In this document: positions 43,920 through 53,204 of the stretch, in pieces
Layout: every line of letters starts with the position of its first letter
Position numbering within the stretch: position 1 is the stretch's first letter
DNA from: Treponema sp.
GTDB taxonomy: Bacteria; Spirochaetota; Spirochaetia; Treponematales; Treponemataceae
Assembly (NCBI GenBank): GCA_016286535.1
Contig: JAEESZ010000005.1
Span: 62,001-126,000, forward strand
Direction of reading: 5' to 3'
DNA length: 64,000 nt
Position numbers and translations under genes: made by a program
Notes under the pieces: generated by a model
Database searches by the model: none
Told to the model about the DNA's origin: nothing
What the model saw: only the letters and a program-made list of their open reading frames with translations

Positions 43920-45149
43920 TTATTTTGAGTATCCGGCACAGACTACAGTAAAACCTTTTTTTTCGTTTCCTTTAGCCATGCGGATTTCTATCTTATGAGG
44001 TTTTGCCTCTGCATCATCAATTATGAGTAAATTTTCGCAATTATTCCAGCCGTTTGGTTTTCCTCCGTCAAAAAGAGTTGCGCTTTTATAGGAGAATTTT
44101 TTTCCGTCGACGTAAATTTCTGCTTTGCCAAATTTTTCAGATAACCAGGAACCCTGAATTTTATAAACCAGAATAAAGTTTTTACAGGTTACATTAAAAA
44201 CAAGGCTGTCTGGCAGCGATTTTGAAGAGTGATACCAGTTCTGAGGGAAATTTGCTTTACCATTTTTGTCTACAGTCTGGGTGTTTGGATCTGAACGGTC
44301 AAAGCCGCCGCTTATAATTTTAACTTCGTCATTAGATTCTGTGATTCTCTTAAAGTTAAAGAAATCCGGACTTTTAAGAGCTTTTTCAGGCAGGGCAGGT
44401 TTTGAATCAAGAACAGCTTTATCTACAGTTTTCATCATATTGATAAGACAGTCTGCCATAATTTCGTGGCCGGCTGAAGTAGGGTGAACAACATCGGTAA
44501 GATAATCTGAAGATTTAAAGTAGCCTTTTAAAACTGCATAATCATATGCGTCTGAAGGACTAACCTGCTGTAACCCATAATATTCTGCTATAGGCATCAT
44601 AGCCTTCTGAGTTTTTGGATAAACTGCTGCAGAATAAAGAATTATGATTGCAGTATTTTCGTTACGACTTAAAGCATCATGAATAAGGGCTTCAAAGGCT
44701 CTCTGTTTTGTAGGTTCTTCAATATCGTTTACGGCATATTCAATAATAAGTAAATCAGGATTGTTTCCCAAAGGAGCAATTACATCCTGTTCATAGCGGA
44801 TAAGTCCCAAAGGAGACTGGGTACCGGAAAGGCCGGCATTTACAAAATAAACCTTTTCTCTTTTTGCAGCAAATTCATCTGCCAGTTTTCTGTTAAAATG
44901 ATAGGCATAACCTTCTCTAAAACTTGCAGGACCTTTTCCTTCTGTAACAGATCCACCCAAAGCGGCTACGTAAACGGCTTCTCCCTTGCGCAGTTTTTCA
45001 ATTACCTTTTTAATGCGGTAATTGTTTCCGCATGAGGTAAGGGATCTTTCCATCATAATTTTGTAGGCTGCATCTGTAAGATCAAGAGGGTTTGCAGTGA
45101 TTGTTGTAAATAAAAATAAACTCAGGAAAGCAAAAATTAGTTTTTTCAT
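43920..45149 (-). CDS. Secreted SGNH/GDSL hydrolase, paralogue of 17091-18311
   Basis: Signal peptide (MKKLIFAFLSLFLFTTITA), SGNH blocks ALGGSVTEG, NAGLSGTQSPLG, EYAVNDIEE and DVVHPTSAGHE, then a C-terminal domain with FPQNWYHSS and QGSWLSEKFGKAEIYVDGK. Layout and length (409 aa) match the SGNH protein beside the GH26 gene, so the two are paralogues. The start at 45149 follows GAGAGG; the longer ORF (to 45209) overlaps pyrKD and is unlikely. Probable carbohydrate or lipid esterase outside the cytoplasm. It lies 22 bp after pyrKD and 10 bp before argA. Confidence 0.83.
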   Translation of the reverse strand: MKKLIFAFLSLFLFTTITANPLDLTDAAYKIMMERSLTSCGNNYRIKKVIEKLRKGEAVYVAALGGSVTEGKGPASFREGYAYHFNRKLADEFAAKREKVYFVNAGLSGTQSPLGLIRYEQDVIAPLGNNPDLLIIEYAVNDIEEPTKQRAFEALIHDALSRNENTAIIILYSAAVYPKTQKAMMPIAEYYGLQQVSPSDAYDYAVLKGYFKSSDYLTDVVHPTSAGHEIMADCLINMMKTVDKAVLDSKPALPEKALKSPDFFNFKRITESNDEVKIISGGFDRSDPNTQTVDKNGKANFPQNWYHSSKSLPDSLVFNVTCKNFILVYKIQGSWLSEKFGKAEIYVDGKKFSYKSATLFDGGKPNGWNNCENLLIIDDAEAKPHKIEIRMAKGNEKKGFTVVCAGYSK

Positions 45150-45171
45150 AGTTTTCCTCTCTAATAAATAA

Positions 45172-46974
45172 TTAATTTGTTTTTTTCTGGATGCATCCTC
45201 TAAAATCACTAAGCTTGGAATAGCCTTTTCTCTTCATAAAGGCAGCCAGCCCCTGAACAATTTCAATCATTGCCAGTGGATTTGCAAAGGTTGCGGTTCC
45301 AACTTGTACGGCGCTTGCTCCAGCCATAATAAACTCTACAGCATCTTCCCAGGTGGCAATTCCTCCTATAGCCATCACAGGAACTCTTTTTTCTTCTGGA
45401 AGCTGATTGATTGCTTCTACCAGTTCATAAACCAGACGTACAGCGATTGGTCTTATGGCAGGTCCTCCAACTCCAGCTTTAAGGTTTTCGAATACAGGAA
45501 CTCCTCTTTCTATATCAACAGCAATACCCTGAAAAGAGTTACACAGACTTATTCCGTCTGCTCCCTGCTCTATACAGGCTAAAGCTACCTTATTCAATTC
45601 TAAGGATTGTGGTGTAAGTTTTACAATTAAAGGTTTTTTAGTTACTCCTCTTACAGCCTTTACAATTTCGGCTGCGGCATTGCAGGTCATACCCCAGGCA
45701 GCTCCACCTGCCTTTACGTTAGGGCAGGAAATATTAAGTTCAATCATTGGAACCTGAGTTTTGTCCAAAAGCTTGGCTCCTTCAACATAGGTTTCCATAG
45801 TTGAGCCGCTTAAATTGGCAATGGTAACGGTATCAAAAGCCATCATCTGGGGAAGTTCATTTTTTATAAAATGTTCAATTCCAGGATTCTGCAAGCCGAT
45901 AGAGTTCATAAGTCCGGAAGGGGTTTCCCAGACACGAATGCCATTGTTTCCCTGGCGGGCTTCAAGGGTAAGTCCTTTAGAAGCAATTCCGCCAAGCTTG
46001 TTTATATCAAAAATTGAAGAATATTCTGTTCCAAAACCAAAGGTACCTGAGCAGGCAATTACAGGATTCTTAAACTTTACGCCGGCAATTTCTACAGACA
46101 AATCTGCTTCGCCCTGCAATGCTTCACGTCTTGGCTGAACTTTTATGCCTGCAACAGAGTCGGCAGGTTTTTCGAATTTTAGAATACGGCTGTCAAAAAC
46201 AGGTCCGTCCTTGCAGCAGCGTTTTTTTCCTTCTGTTGTTTCTATTGTACAGCCCAGGCAGACTCCAACTCCACAGGCCATTCTGCTTTCCATACTTAAA
46301 AAACAAGGGATTGAAGCTTCTTCTGCAATGCTTTTTACATAGGCCAGCATAGGAGCGGGTCCGCAGGCATATACTGCTTCGTAGTTTCCCTTTATAAGAT
46401 TTTCTTTTGTAAGGGCGGCAGGTAACATTCCCTTAATGCCAACAGAACCGTCATCTGTAGTGATGACAAGTTTATCTGCATCAATATGGTCAAGACCGTA
46501 AGAGCCTGATTTAAATGATGCATAAAAATCGTAAGATTTTGCCTTAAGAGATTCTGCAAAGCCAGCAACCGGGGCAACTCCAATTCCTCCGCCAACAATT
46601 AAAACTTTCTTTGGGGAAGAAGGATTTTTAAGTTCAAAGCAGTTTCCGCATGGTCCAAGAAGATTTACCTTATCATCTTTCTGCAGGCTGCAAAGTTCCT
46701 GGGTTCCTTTGCCTTTTACTAAAATTAAAAAGTGGATTTCTACCTGATTATTTTCTTTTACTTCTGTGTGAAAAACAGAAATTGGTCGGCCAAGAATAAC
46801 ATTACTGCGTTCAGGATGCAGCATAAAAAACTGGCCCGGTTTTGGAAGAGCATCAGTAATAAGACTTAAAAGAAAAACACTTCCATCAGGTTTTGCACCT
46901 TCAAGGGCCTTGCAGTAAGCCACATTTCCTTTAGTATAAACAGGATATTCTTTTCCCTGACAGTCTTTAAACAT
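45172..46974 (-). CDS. pyrKD: Fused dihydroorotate dehydrogenase: electron-transfer subunit PyrK plus catalytic subunit PyrD (type 1B)
   Basis: Converts dihydroorotate to orotate in pyrimidine synthesis and passes electrons to NAD+. Residues 1 to about 280 are PyrK: FAD-binding LGRPISVFH, NAD-binding VLIVGGGIGVAPVAGF, and a [2Fe-2S] cluster from ACGVGVCLGC plus a Cys in KKRCCKDGPVF. Residues from about 295 are PyrD class 1B: VIACSGTFGFG, NSIGLQNPG, ELNISCPNVKAGG with the base Cys, and VMAIGGIATWEDAVEFIMAGASAVQVGTA. In most organisms PyrK and PyrD are separate proteins, so the single 600-aa chain is notable. GGGAGG precedes the ATG. Confidence 0.93.
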   Translation of the reverse strand: MFKDCQGKEYPVYTKGNVAYCKALEGAKPDGSVFLLSLITDALPKPGQFFMLHPERSNVILGRPISVFHTEVKENNQVEIHFLILVKGKGTQELCSLQKDDKVNLLGPCGNCFELKNPSSPKKVLIVGGGIGVAPVAGFAESLKAKSYDFYASFKSGSYGLDHIDADKLVITTDDGSVGIKGMLPAALTKENLIKGNYEAVYACGPAPMLAYVKSIAEEASIPCFLSMESRMACGVGVCLGCTIETTEGKKRCCKDGPVFDSRILKFEKPADSVAGIKVQPRREALQGEADLSVEIAGVKFKNPVIACSGTFGFGTEYSSIFDINKLGGIASKGLTLEARQGNNGIRVWETPSGLMNSIGLQNPGIEHFIKNELPQMMAFDTVTIANLSGSTMETYVEGAKLLDKTQVPMIELNISCPNVKAGGAAWGMTCNAAAEIVKAVRGVTKKPLIVKLTPQSLELNKVALACIEQGADGISLCNSFQGIAVDIERGVPVFENLKAGVGGPAIRPIAVRLVYELVEAINQLPEEKRVPVMAIGGIATWEDAVEFIMAGASAVQVGTATFANPLAMIEIVQGLAAFMKRKGYSKLSDFRGCIQKKTN

Positions 46975-47007
46975 AAGACCTCCCTTAACCTATTGTGATT
47001 TTAATTA

Positions 47008-48351
47008 TTATATTGTGTTGCTAAATTCATTTTCAAGCCATTTAAAACGTTCAATACACCAGTTGTAAAAGTAATCCACCTCGCTCTGGTAAGTCTTTCT
47101 TTTTGACCAGCCGCTTGGCCCGTTCCAGTCAAATTTTCCAAGGCGGGGGTAAAGCTTTTCGTTTGCGGGAATATCGGCCTCAATTTTCTTTTTTAATTCC
47201 CTGATATTTTCAATCTGCTCTAAAAGACTGGCAGATTTTTCCTGCCATCTGGCTTTTACTTTTTTTTCAAAATCAGGACTTTTAAAAAGGCGGTTAATCC
47301 ACCAGGCCTGCAGGTTCTTTTTTTCGTTACTGTTTTTAACTCCACCCCTTATGTACCAGCCCTGAGGATTTTCCCAGGGGCCTTCCCAGAAATTTCCAAA
47401 GGCTAAATCAAAGTCCCAGTTGGGACCCATATGAAGTTTCTGGTCCTGTGGATTATAGTAAAGATAAACTGAGCGCTGAAAAACTGCATCAGAGTTTTTG
47501 GCAAACTCATTTACCAGATACCAGTCTATAAAGGAATCTGTATCAATATATTGTGAATAAAGACTTTCAAAATCTTTAGAAACCAGGGCATCTTCAAAAG
47601 AATTGATGATTTTTTTTATGGCAGCAAATTCTTCTTCGTCAGGGTTGTCGTGAGACTTTACGTTAAAGGCAATTCCATACTGCTTTGAATAAAAATGAAA
47701 GGCTTCAGAATTAAGGGTGTCTACCTCAAGAATAAAGCCCCCGTCTTTTCTTTTTATATCAACCCGGTTTTTGTCTGTAGTGATGGCTTCGCCAATATCG
47801 TAGGTGCCGGTATATTTGTCGTTTATGTAAAGATTCACAGGCACAAAGTGAGGGTTCCATTCGGAATTAAAAACTTTAGTTCCTAAGGCTGCCGCGAACT
47901 GATTTCTGAGCAGGGAACGGTCAAAATAGTTTGCAAGCAGAACCCATTTTTTTGCAGCAGGCATGCCAAGAAGGCCAGTTTTCTTTTCAAACTTTATGGA
48001 ATAGGGCTTTTTTTTAGTTTCCCAGGTGGAGTTTCCCCGGCCCTTTATGCTGATGGGACTTGTTTCCAGAAGTATTTTTCCGTCCCGGCTTTGAATCTGA
48101 ATGGTAGATGGAATCCAGTCGGTCTTATTTTTTATTGTTTCCTTATTTATTGTTTTTATGTAAATGTTTGCAGGCTGAGGAAGATTCATAAGTTCTTCGT
48201 TGTAAACTTCTTCAAGAGGAGGAGGGAGTAGAACTTCTTCTTTTAAATCATCATTTTTTGGCGCACTTTTACAGGCAGCTAATACAAAAGCAGAAAATGC
48301 TGACAAAATAAGCAGAGAAGCTTTGCCCTTGAGTTTTAAAGTTTTTGCCAT
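47008..48351 (-). CDS. CotH-like kinase family lipoprotein
   Basis: Lipoprotein signal with lipobox VLAACKS (Cys about residue 27). It is followed by a CotH kinase domain: ISIKGRGNSTWETKKKPYSIKF, LGMPAAKKWVLLANYFDRSLLRNQ, DIKRKDGGFILEVD, DTDSFIDWYLVNEFAKNSDA and MGPNWDFDLAFGN. CotH proteins are atypical protein kinases (spore coat) and are common as exported or surface proteins in gut bacteria that handle polysaccharides. The catalytic Asp of the DxD region is present in NWDFDLAF. It lies 33 bp upstream of pyrKD on the same strand; a functional link is not obvious. Confidence 0.88.
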   Translation of the reverse strand: MAKTLKLKGKASLLILSAFSAFVLAACKSAPKNDDLKEEVLLPPPLEEVYNEELMNLPQPANIYIKTINKETIKNKTDWIPSTIQIQSRDGKILLETSPISIKGRGNSTWETKKKPYSIKFEKKTGLLGMPAAKKWVLLANYFDRSLLRNQFAAALGTKVFNSEWNPHFVPVNLYINDKYTGTYDIGEAITTDKNRVDIKRKDGGFILEVDTLNSEAFHFYSKQYGIAFNVKSHDNPDEEEFAAIKKIINSFEDALVSKDFESLYSQYIDTDSFIDWYLVNEFAKNSDAVFQRSVYLYYNPQDQKLHMGPNWDFDLAFGNFWEGPWENPQGWYIRGGVKNSNEKKNLQAWWINRLFKSPDFEKKVKARWQEKSASLLEQIENIRELKKKIEADIPANEKLYPRLGKFDWNGPSGWSKRKTYQSEVDYFYNWCIERFKWLENEFSNTI

Positions 48352-48429
48352 GAAAGTTCCTTGTGGAATTTTTAAGTCTAAATTTTGACTTTATTATAAT
48401 AAAATACAGAAAATTTTTCTTTGCTTAGA

Positions 48430-48435
48430 TATAAT
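48430..48435 (+). promoter_or_regulatory. TATAAT box 6 nt before the ABC exporter start codon
   Basis: A perfect TATAAT, 6 nt, then ATG with no Shine-Dalgarno, consistent with a leaderless message. No convincing -35. Confidence 0.5.
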
Positions 48436-48441
48436 TAATTT

Positions 48442-50169
48442 ATGAATTTTAATCAAAATCCTTTAAAAATTTTTTTCAGTTATTACAGACCGCATCTTAA
48501 GCTTTTTATAGCAGATATGTTTTGTGCAGCAATCATAGCTTTTATAGACGTAACCTTTCCTATGTTTACCCGTTACTCCTTAAATGTTTTAATTCCAGAT
48601 TATAAACTGAAGCTTTTTATAATATTGATTTTGATTCTCTTTGCAGGCTATGCTCTCAGATGGTTTTGTAACTGGTTTGTAGCCTACTGGGGCCATGTTT
48701 TTGGCGGCAGAGTTGAACAGGATATGAGGCGCGATGTTTTTGCCCACCTTGAACAGCAAAGCTTTTCTTATTTTGACCAGAACAGAACCGGCCAGATTAT
48801 GAGCCGGGCTACTACAGATTTATTTGAAATTACAGAGCTTGCCCACCATGGACCGGAAGATTTCAGCATTGCAGTTTTAACCCTTCTGGGCTCTTTTATT
48901 CTGCTTTTAAAAATCAGATGGGAGCTGGCCCTGATTGTTATTGTGTCTTTTCCTATTCTGATGTTCATTGTAATTTCTTCAAGGCGAAAGCTTTCTGAAA
49001 CTTCTAAGCTGGTAAAGGAAACTACAGCAGATATTAATGCAAACCTGGAATCATCAATTTCCGGAATAAGGGTTACCCAGGGCTTTACCAACGAGGAATA
49101 CGAAAAAAAGGTTTTTCAAAAGAATAACGAAGCTTATACAGAAGCAAAAAAAATCCGCTTTAAGTATATGGCAATTTTTCATTCAAATATTGAACTTTGT
49201 AATAATCTGCTGGGCCTGCTGGTTTTAGCCTTTGGCGGTTACTTTATTATGAAGGGAAAAATGACCATAAGCGATTTAGTTGCCGCAAATCTTTTTATAG
49301 CATCTTTTACAGCTCCAATTAAAAAACTTACAAACTTTGTAGAACAGTTTGCTACCGGTATGGCAGGCTTTCATCGTTTTCTTGAAGTAATGAGAACTCA
49401 TACCGAAGTTACAGATAGTCCCGATGCTGTAGAACTTTTAAGTGCCCGGGGAAATATCACCTTTGAAAATGTAAACTTCTGGTATACACAGGAGTTTCCG
49501 GTTTTAAAGGATGTTTCTTTTGACATTAAGGCCGGGCAAAAATATGCCCTTGTTGGTGCCAGCGGGGGTGGTAAAACTACCATTTGTAATCTGATTCCAC
49601 GTTTTTACCAGATAAGCCGGGGAAAGATTTATCTGGACGGAATTGATTTGCAGAAAATTAAGGTGCAGTCGCTGCGCAAACAGATTGGGATGGTGCAGCA
49701 GGACGTGTTTTTGTTTGCGGGAAGCGTAAAGGATAATATTGCTTATGGAAAACCCGGGGCAACAGATGAAGAAATTATTCAGGCTGCAAAAAGGGCAGAG
49801 ATTCATGATGATATTATGGCCATGCCAAAGGGTTACGATACTATTGTTGGAGAAAGGGGAATTAAATTAAGCGGCGGCCAGAAGCAGAGAGTTTCCATTG
49901 CCCGCTGTTTCTTAAAAAATCCACCGATTTTGATTCTTGATGAAGCAACTTCTGCCCTGGATACAGCAACAGAAATAAAAATTCAAAAGGCTTTTGATGA
50001 ACTTTCTAAAGGAAGAACTACTATTGTTATTGCTCACCGTCTTTCTACAATTAAAAATGCAGATTGTATTGCTGTTGTAAATTCAAACAGGATTGTTGAA
50101 GAAGGAAGCCATGAGCAGCTTATGGAAAAGCAAGGTGAATATTATAAGCTGCAAATGGCTCAGTTATAA
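48442..50169 (+). CDS. MsbA-like ABC exporter (fused membrane and ATPase domains)
   Basis: A 575-aa half-transporter that works as a homo- or heterodimer. Six membrane helices span about residues 15-300, with LNANLESSISGIRVTQGF in the coupling region. The ATPase domain has Walker A ALVGASGGGKTTICN, Q-loop QIGMVQQDVFLFAGSV, signature LSGGQKQRVSIARC, Walker B PILILDEATSALD and IVIAHRLST. Such exporters move lipids, drugs or peptides; the substrate is not evident. It runs tail to tail into potD with an 8-bp gap and diverges from cotH. Confidence 0.92.
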   Translation: MNFNQNPLKIFFSYYRPHLKLFIADMFCAAIIAFIDVTFPMFTRYSLNVLIPDYKLKLFIILILILFAGYALRWFCNWFVAYWGHVFGGRVEQDMRRDVFAHLEQQSFSYFDQNRTGQIMSRATTDLFEITELAHHGPEDFSIAVLTLLGSFILLLKIRWELALIVIVSFPILMFIVISSRRKLSETSKLVKETTADINANLESSISGIRVTQGFTNEEYEKKVFQKNNEAYTEAKKIRFKYMAIFHSNIELCNNLLGLLVLAFGGYFIMKGKMTISDLVAANLFIASFTAPIKKLTNFVEQFATGMAGFHRFLEVMRTHTEVTDSPDAVELLSARGNITFENVNFWYTQEFPVLKDVSFDIKAGQKYALVGASGGGKTTICNLIPRFYQISRGKIYLDGIDLQKIKVQSLRKQIGMVQQDVFLFAGSVKDNIAYGKPGATDEEIIQAAKRAEIHDDIMAMPKGYDTIVGERGIKLSGGQKQRVSIARCFLKNPPILILDEATSALDTATEIKIQKAFDELSKGRTTIVIAHRLSTIKNADCIAVVNSNRIVEEGSHEQLMEKQGEYYKLQMAQL

Positions 50170-50176
50170 AAAAGTT

Positions 50177-51226
50177 TTAGTTGAATCTGATGTTCTGCCA
50201 GATTTCGTTGTATTTATCCAGGTTTTCGCCTAAGTCAGATTTCAGGGTACAAGAGTAAGCCTGTTCTGCAGGATACATTGAAGGCTCTTTTGTGTACTGT
50301 AAAGCTTCGAGGTTTACAACACATGGATAGCGGAATGTATCAATAAAGATTGCATAGTTTTCAGGGCGGTGGATAAAGTTAATGAACTCGTTTGCAAGTT
50401 CGTAGTGTGGAGCATCCTTTAAGATAACCATACAGTCTACTGTTGCAGGACCACCTTCCTCAGGAATAAAGAAATCTATAGTGTCAGCCCAGCGGCTCTG
50501 ATCAACTTCACCAAAAACAATTTCCGGGTATCCCTGACAAAGCCAGAAGTCTCCGCTTGCAAAACTCTTACCAAATCCTTCTGCATCAAAACGGATGATG
50601 TTAGGTTTCCATTCATCAAGAATTAATTTTTCTGCTTCTTTAAGCTCTGCATCATCAATACTGTTTAAATCGTGACCCTGGTGAACTAAGGCACAGCCAA
50701 TTACTTCGCGCATTTCATCCATCATAGTTGCGTGACCTGCAAACTGTGGATCTGCAAAAATAGAATAGCTTCTTGCGTAATCTGGATTTGTAACTTTAGT
50801 TTTGTTTACCATGATACCTGTTGCACTTAAAGCGTAAGGAACGCAGTACTTCATGTCAGGATCAAAATCGAGTTTGCTTAAAATTACAGGATTAATCTTA
50901 TCGCGGTTTGTAAGCTTAGACTGATCAAGTTCTCTAATCATACCCTGTTTAAGCATGATAGAAACAAAGTCGTTGGAAGGAATTACAACATCATAACCTT
51001 TTGCACCGGCGCGAAGTTTTGCATACATTTCATCGCAGGTAGAATAGCAGTCAAGCTTAACTTTACAGTCGAATTCTTTTTCGAAACTCTTGATTACTTC
51101 ATCTGGTGTGTAATAGGTCCAGTTGTAAAGATAAAGTGTTCTTTCATTTTTTTTAGAACATCCGGAAATTGTAAAAAGTGCTGCAAATAAAAGTGCAGCA
51201 GCAGAAATTTTTGTGAAGTTTTTCAA
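50177..51226 (-). CDS. potD: Spermidine/putrescine ABC transporter substrate-binding lipoprotein
   Basis: A PotD/PotF-type binding protein with lipobox FTISGCSKK, then LYLYNWTYYTPDEVIKSFEKEF, DVVIPSNDFVSIMLKQGMI, GIMVNKTKV, GDFWLCQGYPE and a C-terminal EFINFIHRPENYAIF. It is close to the family size (about 350 aa). I use TTG at 51226 as start because GGGGG lies 7 nt upstream and it gives a normal lipoprotein signal; the GTG at 51262 adds a polar leader. The potABC ATPase and permeases are not in the window, so it is an orphan here. Confidence 0.88.
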   Translation of the reverse strand: MKNFTKISAAALLFAALFTISGCSKKNERTLYLYNWTYYTPDEVIKSFEKEFDCKVKLDCYSTCDEMYAKLRAGAKGYDVVIPSNDFVSIMLKQGMIRELDQSKLTNRDKINPVILSKLDFDPDMKYCVPYALSATGIMVNKTKVTNPDYARSYSIFADPQFAGHATMMDEMREVIGCALVHQGHDLNSIDDAELKEAEKLILDEWKPNIIRFDAEGFGKSFASGDFWLCQGYPEIVFGEVDQSRWADTIDFFIPEEGGPATVDCMVILKDAPHYELANEFINFIHRPENYAIFIDTFRYPCVVNLEALQYTKEPSMYPAEQAYSCTLKSDLGENLDKYNEIWQNIRFN

Positions 51227-51313
51227 TTGAAAACCCCCAAAGCTGTTTTGTGTGGTTGGCACCCCAATATTTGGAGAATGAGAGATTTTTATCTCAAACT
51301 CTTTAGCATATTA

Positions 51314-51346
51314 CACAATTTAGAGCTTCAACGAAGATAAATTGTG
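51314..51346 (-). other. Large perfect hairpin between the cyclase operon and potD
   Basis: CACAATTTA (51314-51322) pairs perfectly with TAAATTGTG (51338-51346); inside, CTTC (51326-51329) pairs with GAAG (51333-51336) around a 3-nt loop. It lies in the 178-bp gap after the adenylate cyclase stop and before potD. There is no proper T-tract, so it could be a terminator of the chemosensory operon, a transcript stabiliser, or part of a potD leader. Confidence 0.5.
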
Positions 51347-51404
51347 CTGTGTAAGAATATCAACAAAAAGGATTTAAATCTATAATGCTTTATTACCTGC
51401 TGCT

Positions 51405-53204
51405 TTACTTTGTGTGGAAAGTTATTGCTCCATCCCAGTTTTCCGGAGGATTTTCCCTGAATTCCAGGCTTCGTTCAAGCATAAGTTTTGCAGCCTTATC
51501 ATCAGGAACTTCCTTAAGGGCCTTTTCAAAATATTCAATGGCCAGCTCCCAGGCTCCAATCTTGTAGTTTTCAAAAGCTTTTGTATAGGCATCTTTGTAT
51601 TCTCTGGAATATTCATCTGCCGATCTGTCTACTGCAAAAATTGGAACAGATTTTTCCTTACCCTTTACCTTTACGTCATCAAGATAACGGTAAACAAAAT
51701 CATCCTCTTCTTTTACTGTTGAAGAAATATCTTCCTTTACAGCCTGGGTAATAAGAATCATGGAACCATAAGTTTTTGTAAGACCTTCCATTCGTGAAGC
51801 CAGATTTACATTGTCTCCAATTACCGAATAGTCAGTTTTATCGTTAGAACCAATTGAACCTACAATTACATCTCCATAATGAATTCCAATACCAATATTA
51901 AAGTTCATTCCAGGAGGCAGAATCAAATCTTCAAGAGGAACAGAGGCCAGGGCTTCCCTCATTTCGTAGGCAGCGGCAACGGCACGGCGGCAGTTATCTT
52001 CGTAACTTACAGGGGCACCAAAAAGCGCCATAATGGCATCTCCAATAAATTTATCTACAGTTCCACCATGTTTTTTTATGATTGTACACATGGTTGTAAA
52101 GTATCTGTTCAAAAAGGCTACGATAGTTTCAGGTTTATTTAATTCGCTTATGCTGGTAAAGGAACGGATATCGCTGAATAAGATTGCAACGTTACGTTTT
52201 TCGCCCACACTGATGTTATTTGACTGGTCGGCATTGTTTACCAGGTTATCAATAATCTGTTCCGGAACAAAACGGCTGAAGGCCTTTCTTACGTTTCTTT
52301 CAAACTTGATTCTCATTTTAAGGGTGAGGGAGAATTCCAGCAGCATGCTGAAAAGGCGGACTGAAAATTCTACCAGGTCCAGCTGATGGCTGGTAAAGGT
52401 ACCCTCTCTAACCAGGTTCAAGGTTCCAAAGGCAAAATCGTTTGAGTTGTAGATTTTTACACAGTGGAAGGCAGAAAGAGGAATATCTCCTGTGTGATAC
52501 TTTTCTATAGGATTTACACAGTCGAATTGTTTTGGAATGCTTTTTAAAATGTTTGTATCAGGGAAGAGCTGTTCAAAATCTGTAATACAAACTTTGCGGA
52601 AATCTTCCTTTTCTGTGTCGGTAAAGTTTTTGGAATAAAGGAAGTAGGAGTCGGCACCATCTTCATCCATAAGAAAAAGAGAAATGGCAGGAACTTCGCA
52701 GAATTCGGTGAGTAGGTTTAAAAATTCTTCTACCAGGTTATCCAGATATTCCAGGTCCTTTATAAAAGAGAAGATTTTTTCTGCAATACCACCTTTTAAA
52801 ATATCACTGCTCATCGGCTTAAAAAGCTTATTCTTTGAAGAGTCTTCCAGCATAGCATCTATTTTCTGGAACAAATCTTCTGCTTCAAAATTAATAAAGC
52901 AGTCTGCACCAGTATCTGCAAGATAGTGGTCTATAAAGGCAAAGTCGCTGGTTGCGTAGGCTCCAACCGGAATCTTCTTAAATTTCTCTACGTTTTTTAT
53001 AAGGCGGATTATCTCGTTGCTTTTGGGATTTACGAATTTAGCATTTACCAGAATTATATCAGGACAGGTGTTATAGGCTGTAACTAAAAATTTTATTCCA
53101 TTACTTTCAAAAGACACGTCATAATTACTCTTTTTGAATTTAGAAAAAATTAGAGATTGTGTGGTTGTTGAAGGTTCTAAGACTAAAATTTTTTTATTCA
53201 TCAT
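51405..53204 (-). CDS. Adenylate cyclase with pseudo-receiver and GAF-like domains
   Basis: A 599-aa soluble class III nucleotide cyclase. Residues 1 to about 120 are a receiver fold without the acidic pair or the phospho-Asp (LEPSTT in place of DDS; ILVNAKF in place of VDxxMP). A GAF-like region follows (about 135-300). The catalytic domain has AILFSDIRSFTSISE, VDKFIGDAIMALFGAP, and YSVIGDNVNLASRME, keeping both metal Asp, the adenine Lys and the transition-state Asn/Arg. A TPR-like helix pair ends it. It should make cAMP. It is the last gene of the chemosensory operon, overlapping the preceding gene by 11 bp. Confidence 0.9.
   Translation of the reverse strand: MMNKKILVLEPSTTTQSLIFSKFKKSNYDVSFESNGIKFLVTAYNTCPDIILVNAKFVNPKSNEIIRLIKNVEKFKKIPVGAYATSDFAFIDHYLADTGADCFINFEAEDLFQKIDAMLEDSSKNKLFKPMSSDILKGGIAEKIFSFIKDLEYLDNLVEEFLNLLTEFCEVPAISLFLMDEDGADSYFLYSKNFTDTEKEDFRKVCITDFEQLFPDTNILKSIPKQFDCVNPIEKYHTGDIPLSAFHCVKIYNSNDFAFGTLNLVREGTFTSHQLDLVEFSVRLFSMLLEFSLTLKMRIKFERNVRKAFSRFVPEQIIDNLVNNADQSNNISVGEKRNVAILFSDIRSFTSISELNKPETIVAFLNRYFTTMCTIIKKHGGTVDKFIGDAIMALFGAPVSYEDNCRRAVAAAYEMREALASVPLEDLILPPGMNFNIGIGIHYGDVIVGSIGSNDKTDYSVIGDNVNLASRMEGLTKTYGSMILITQAVKEDISSTVKEEDDFVYRYLDDVKVKGKEKSVPIFAVDRSADEYSREYKDAYTKAFENYKIGAWELAIEYFEKALKEVPDDKAAKLMLERSLEFRENPPENWDGAITFHTK

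Noticed and set aside
46119..46352. Plus-strand ORFs within pyrKD
   Set aside because: They lie antisense to conserved PyrK motifs and have leucine/glutamine-rich shadow composition.
51251..51262. GTG start for potD
   Set aside because: It adds a polar leader before the lipoprotein signal; TTG at 51226 has a G-rich ribosome binding site.
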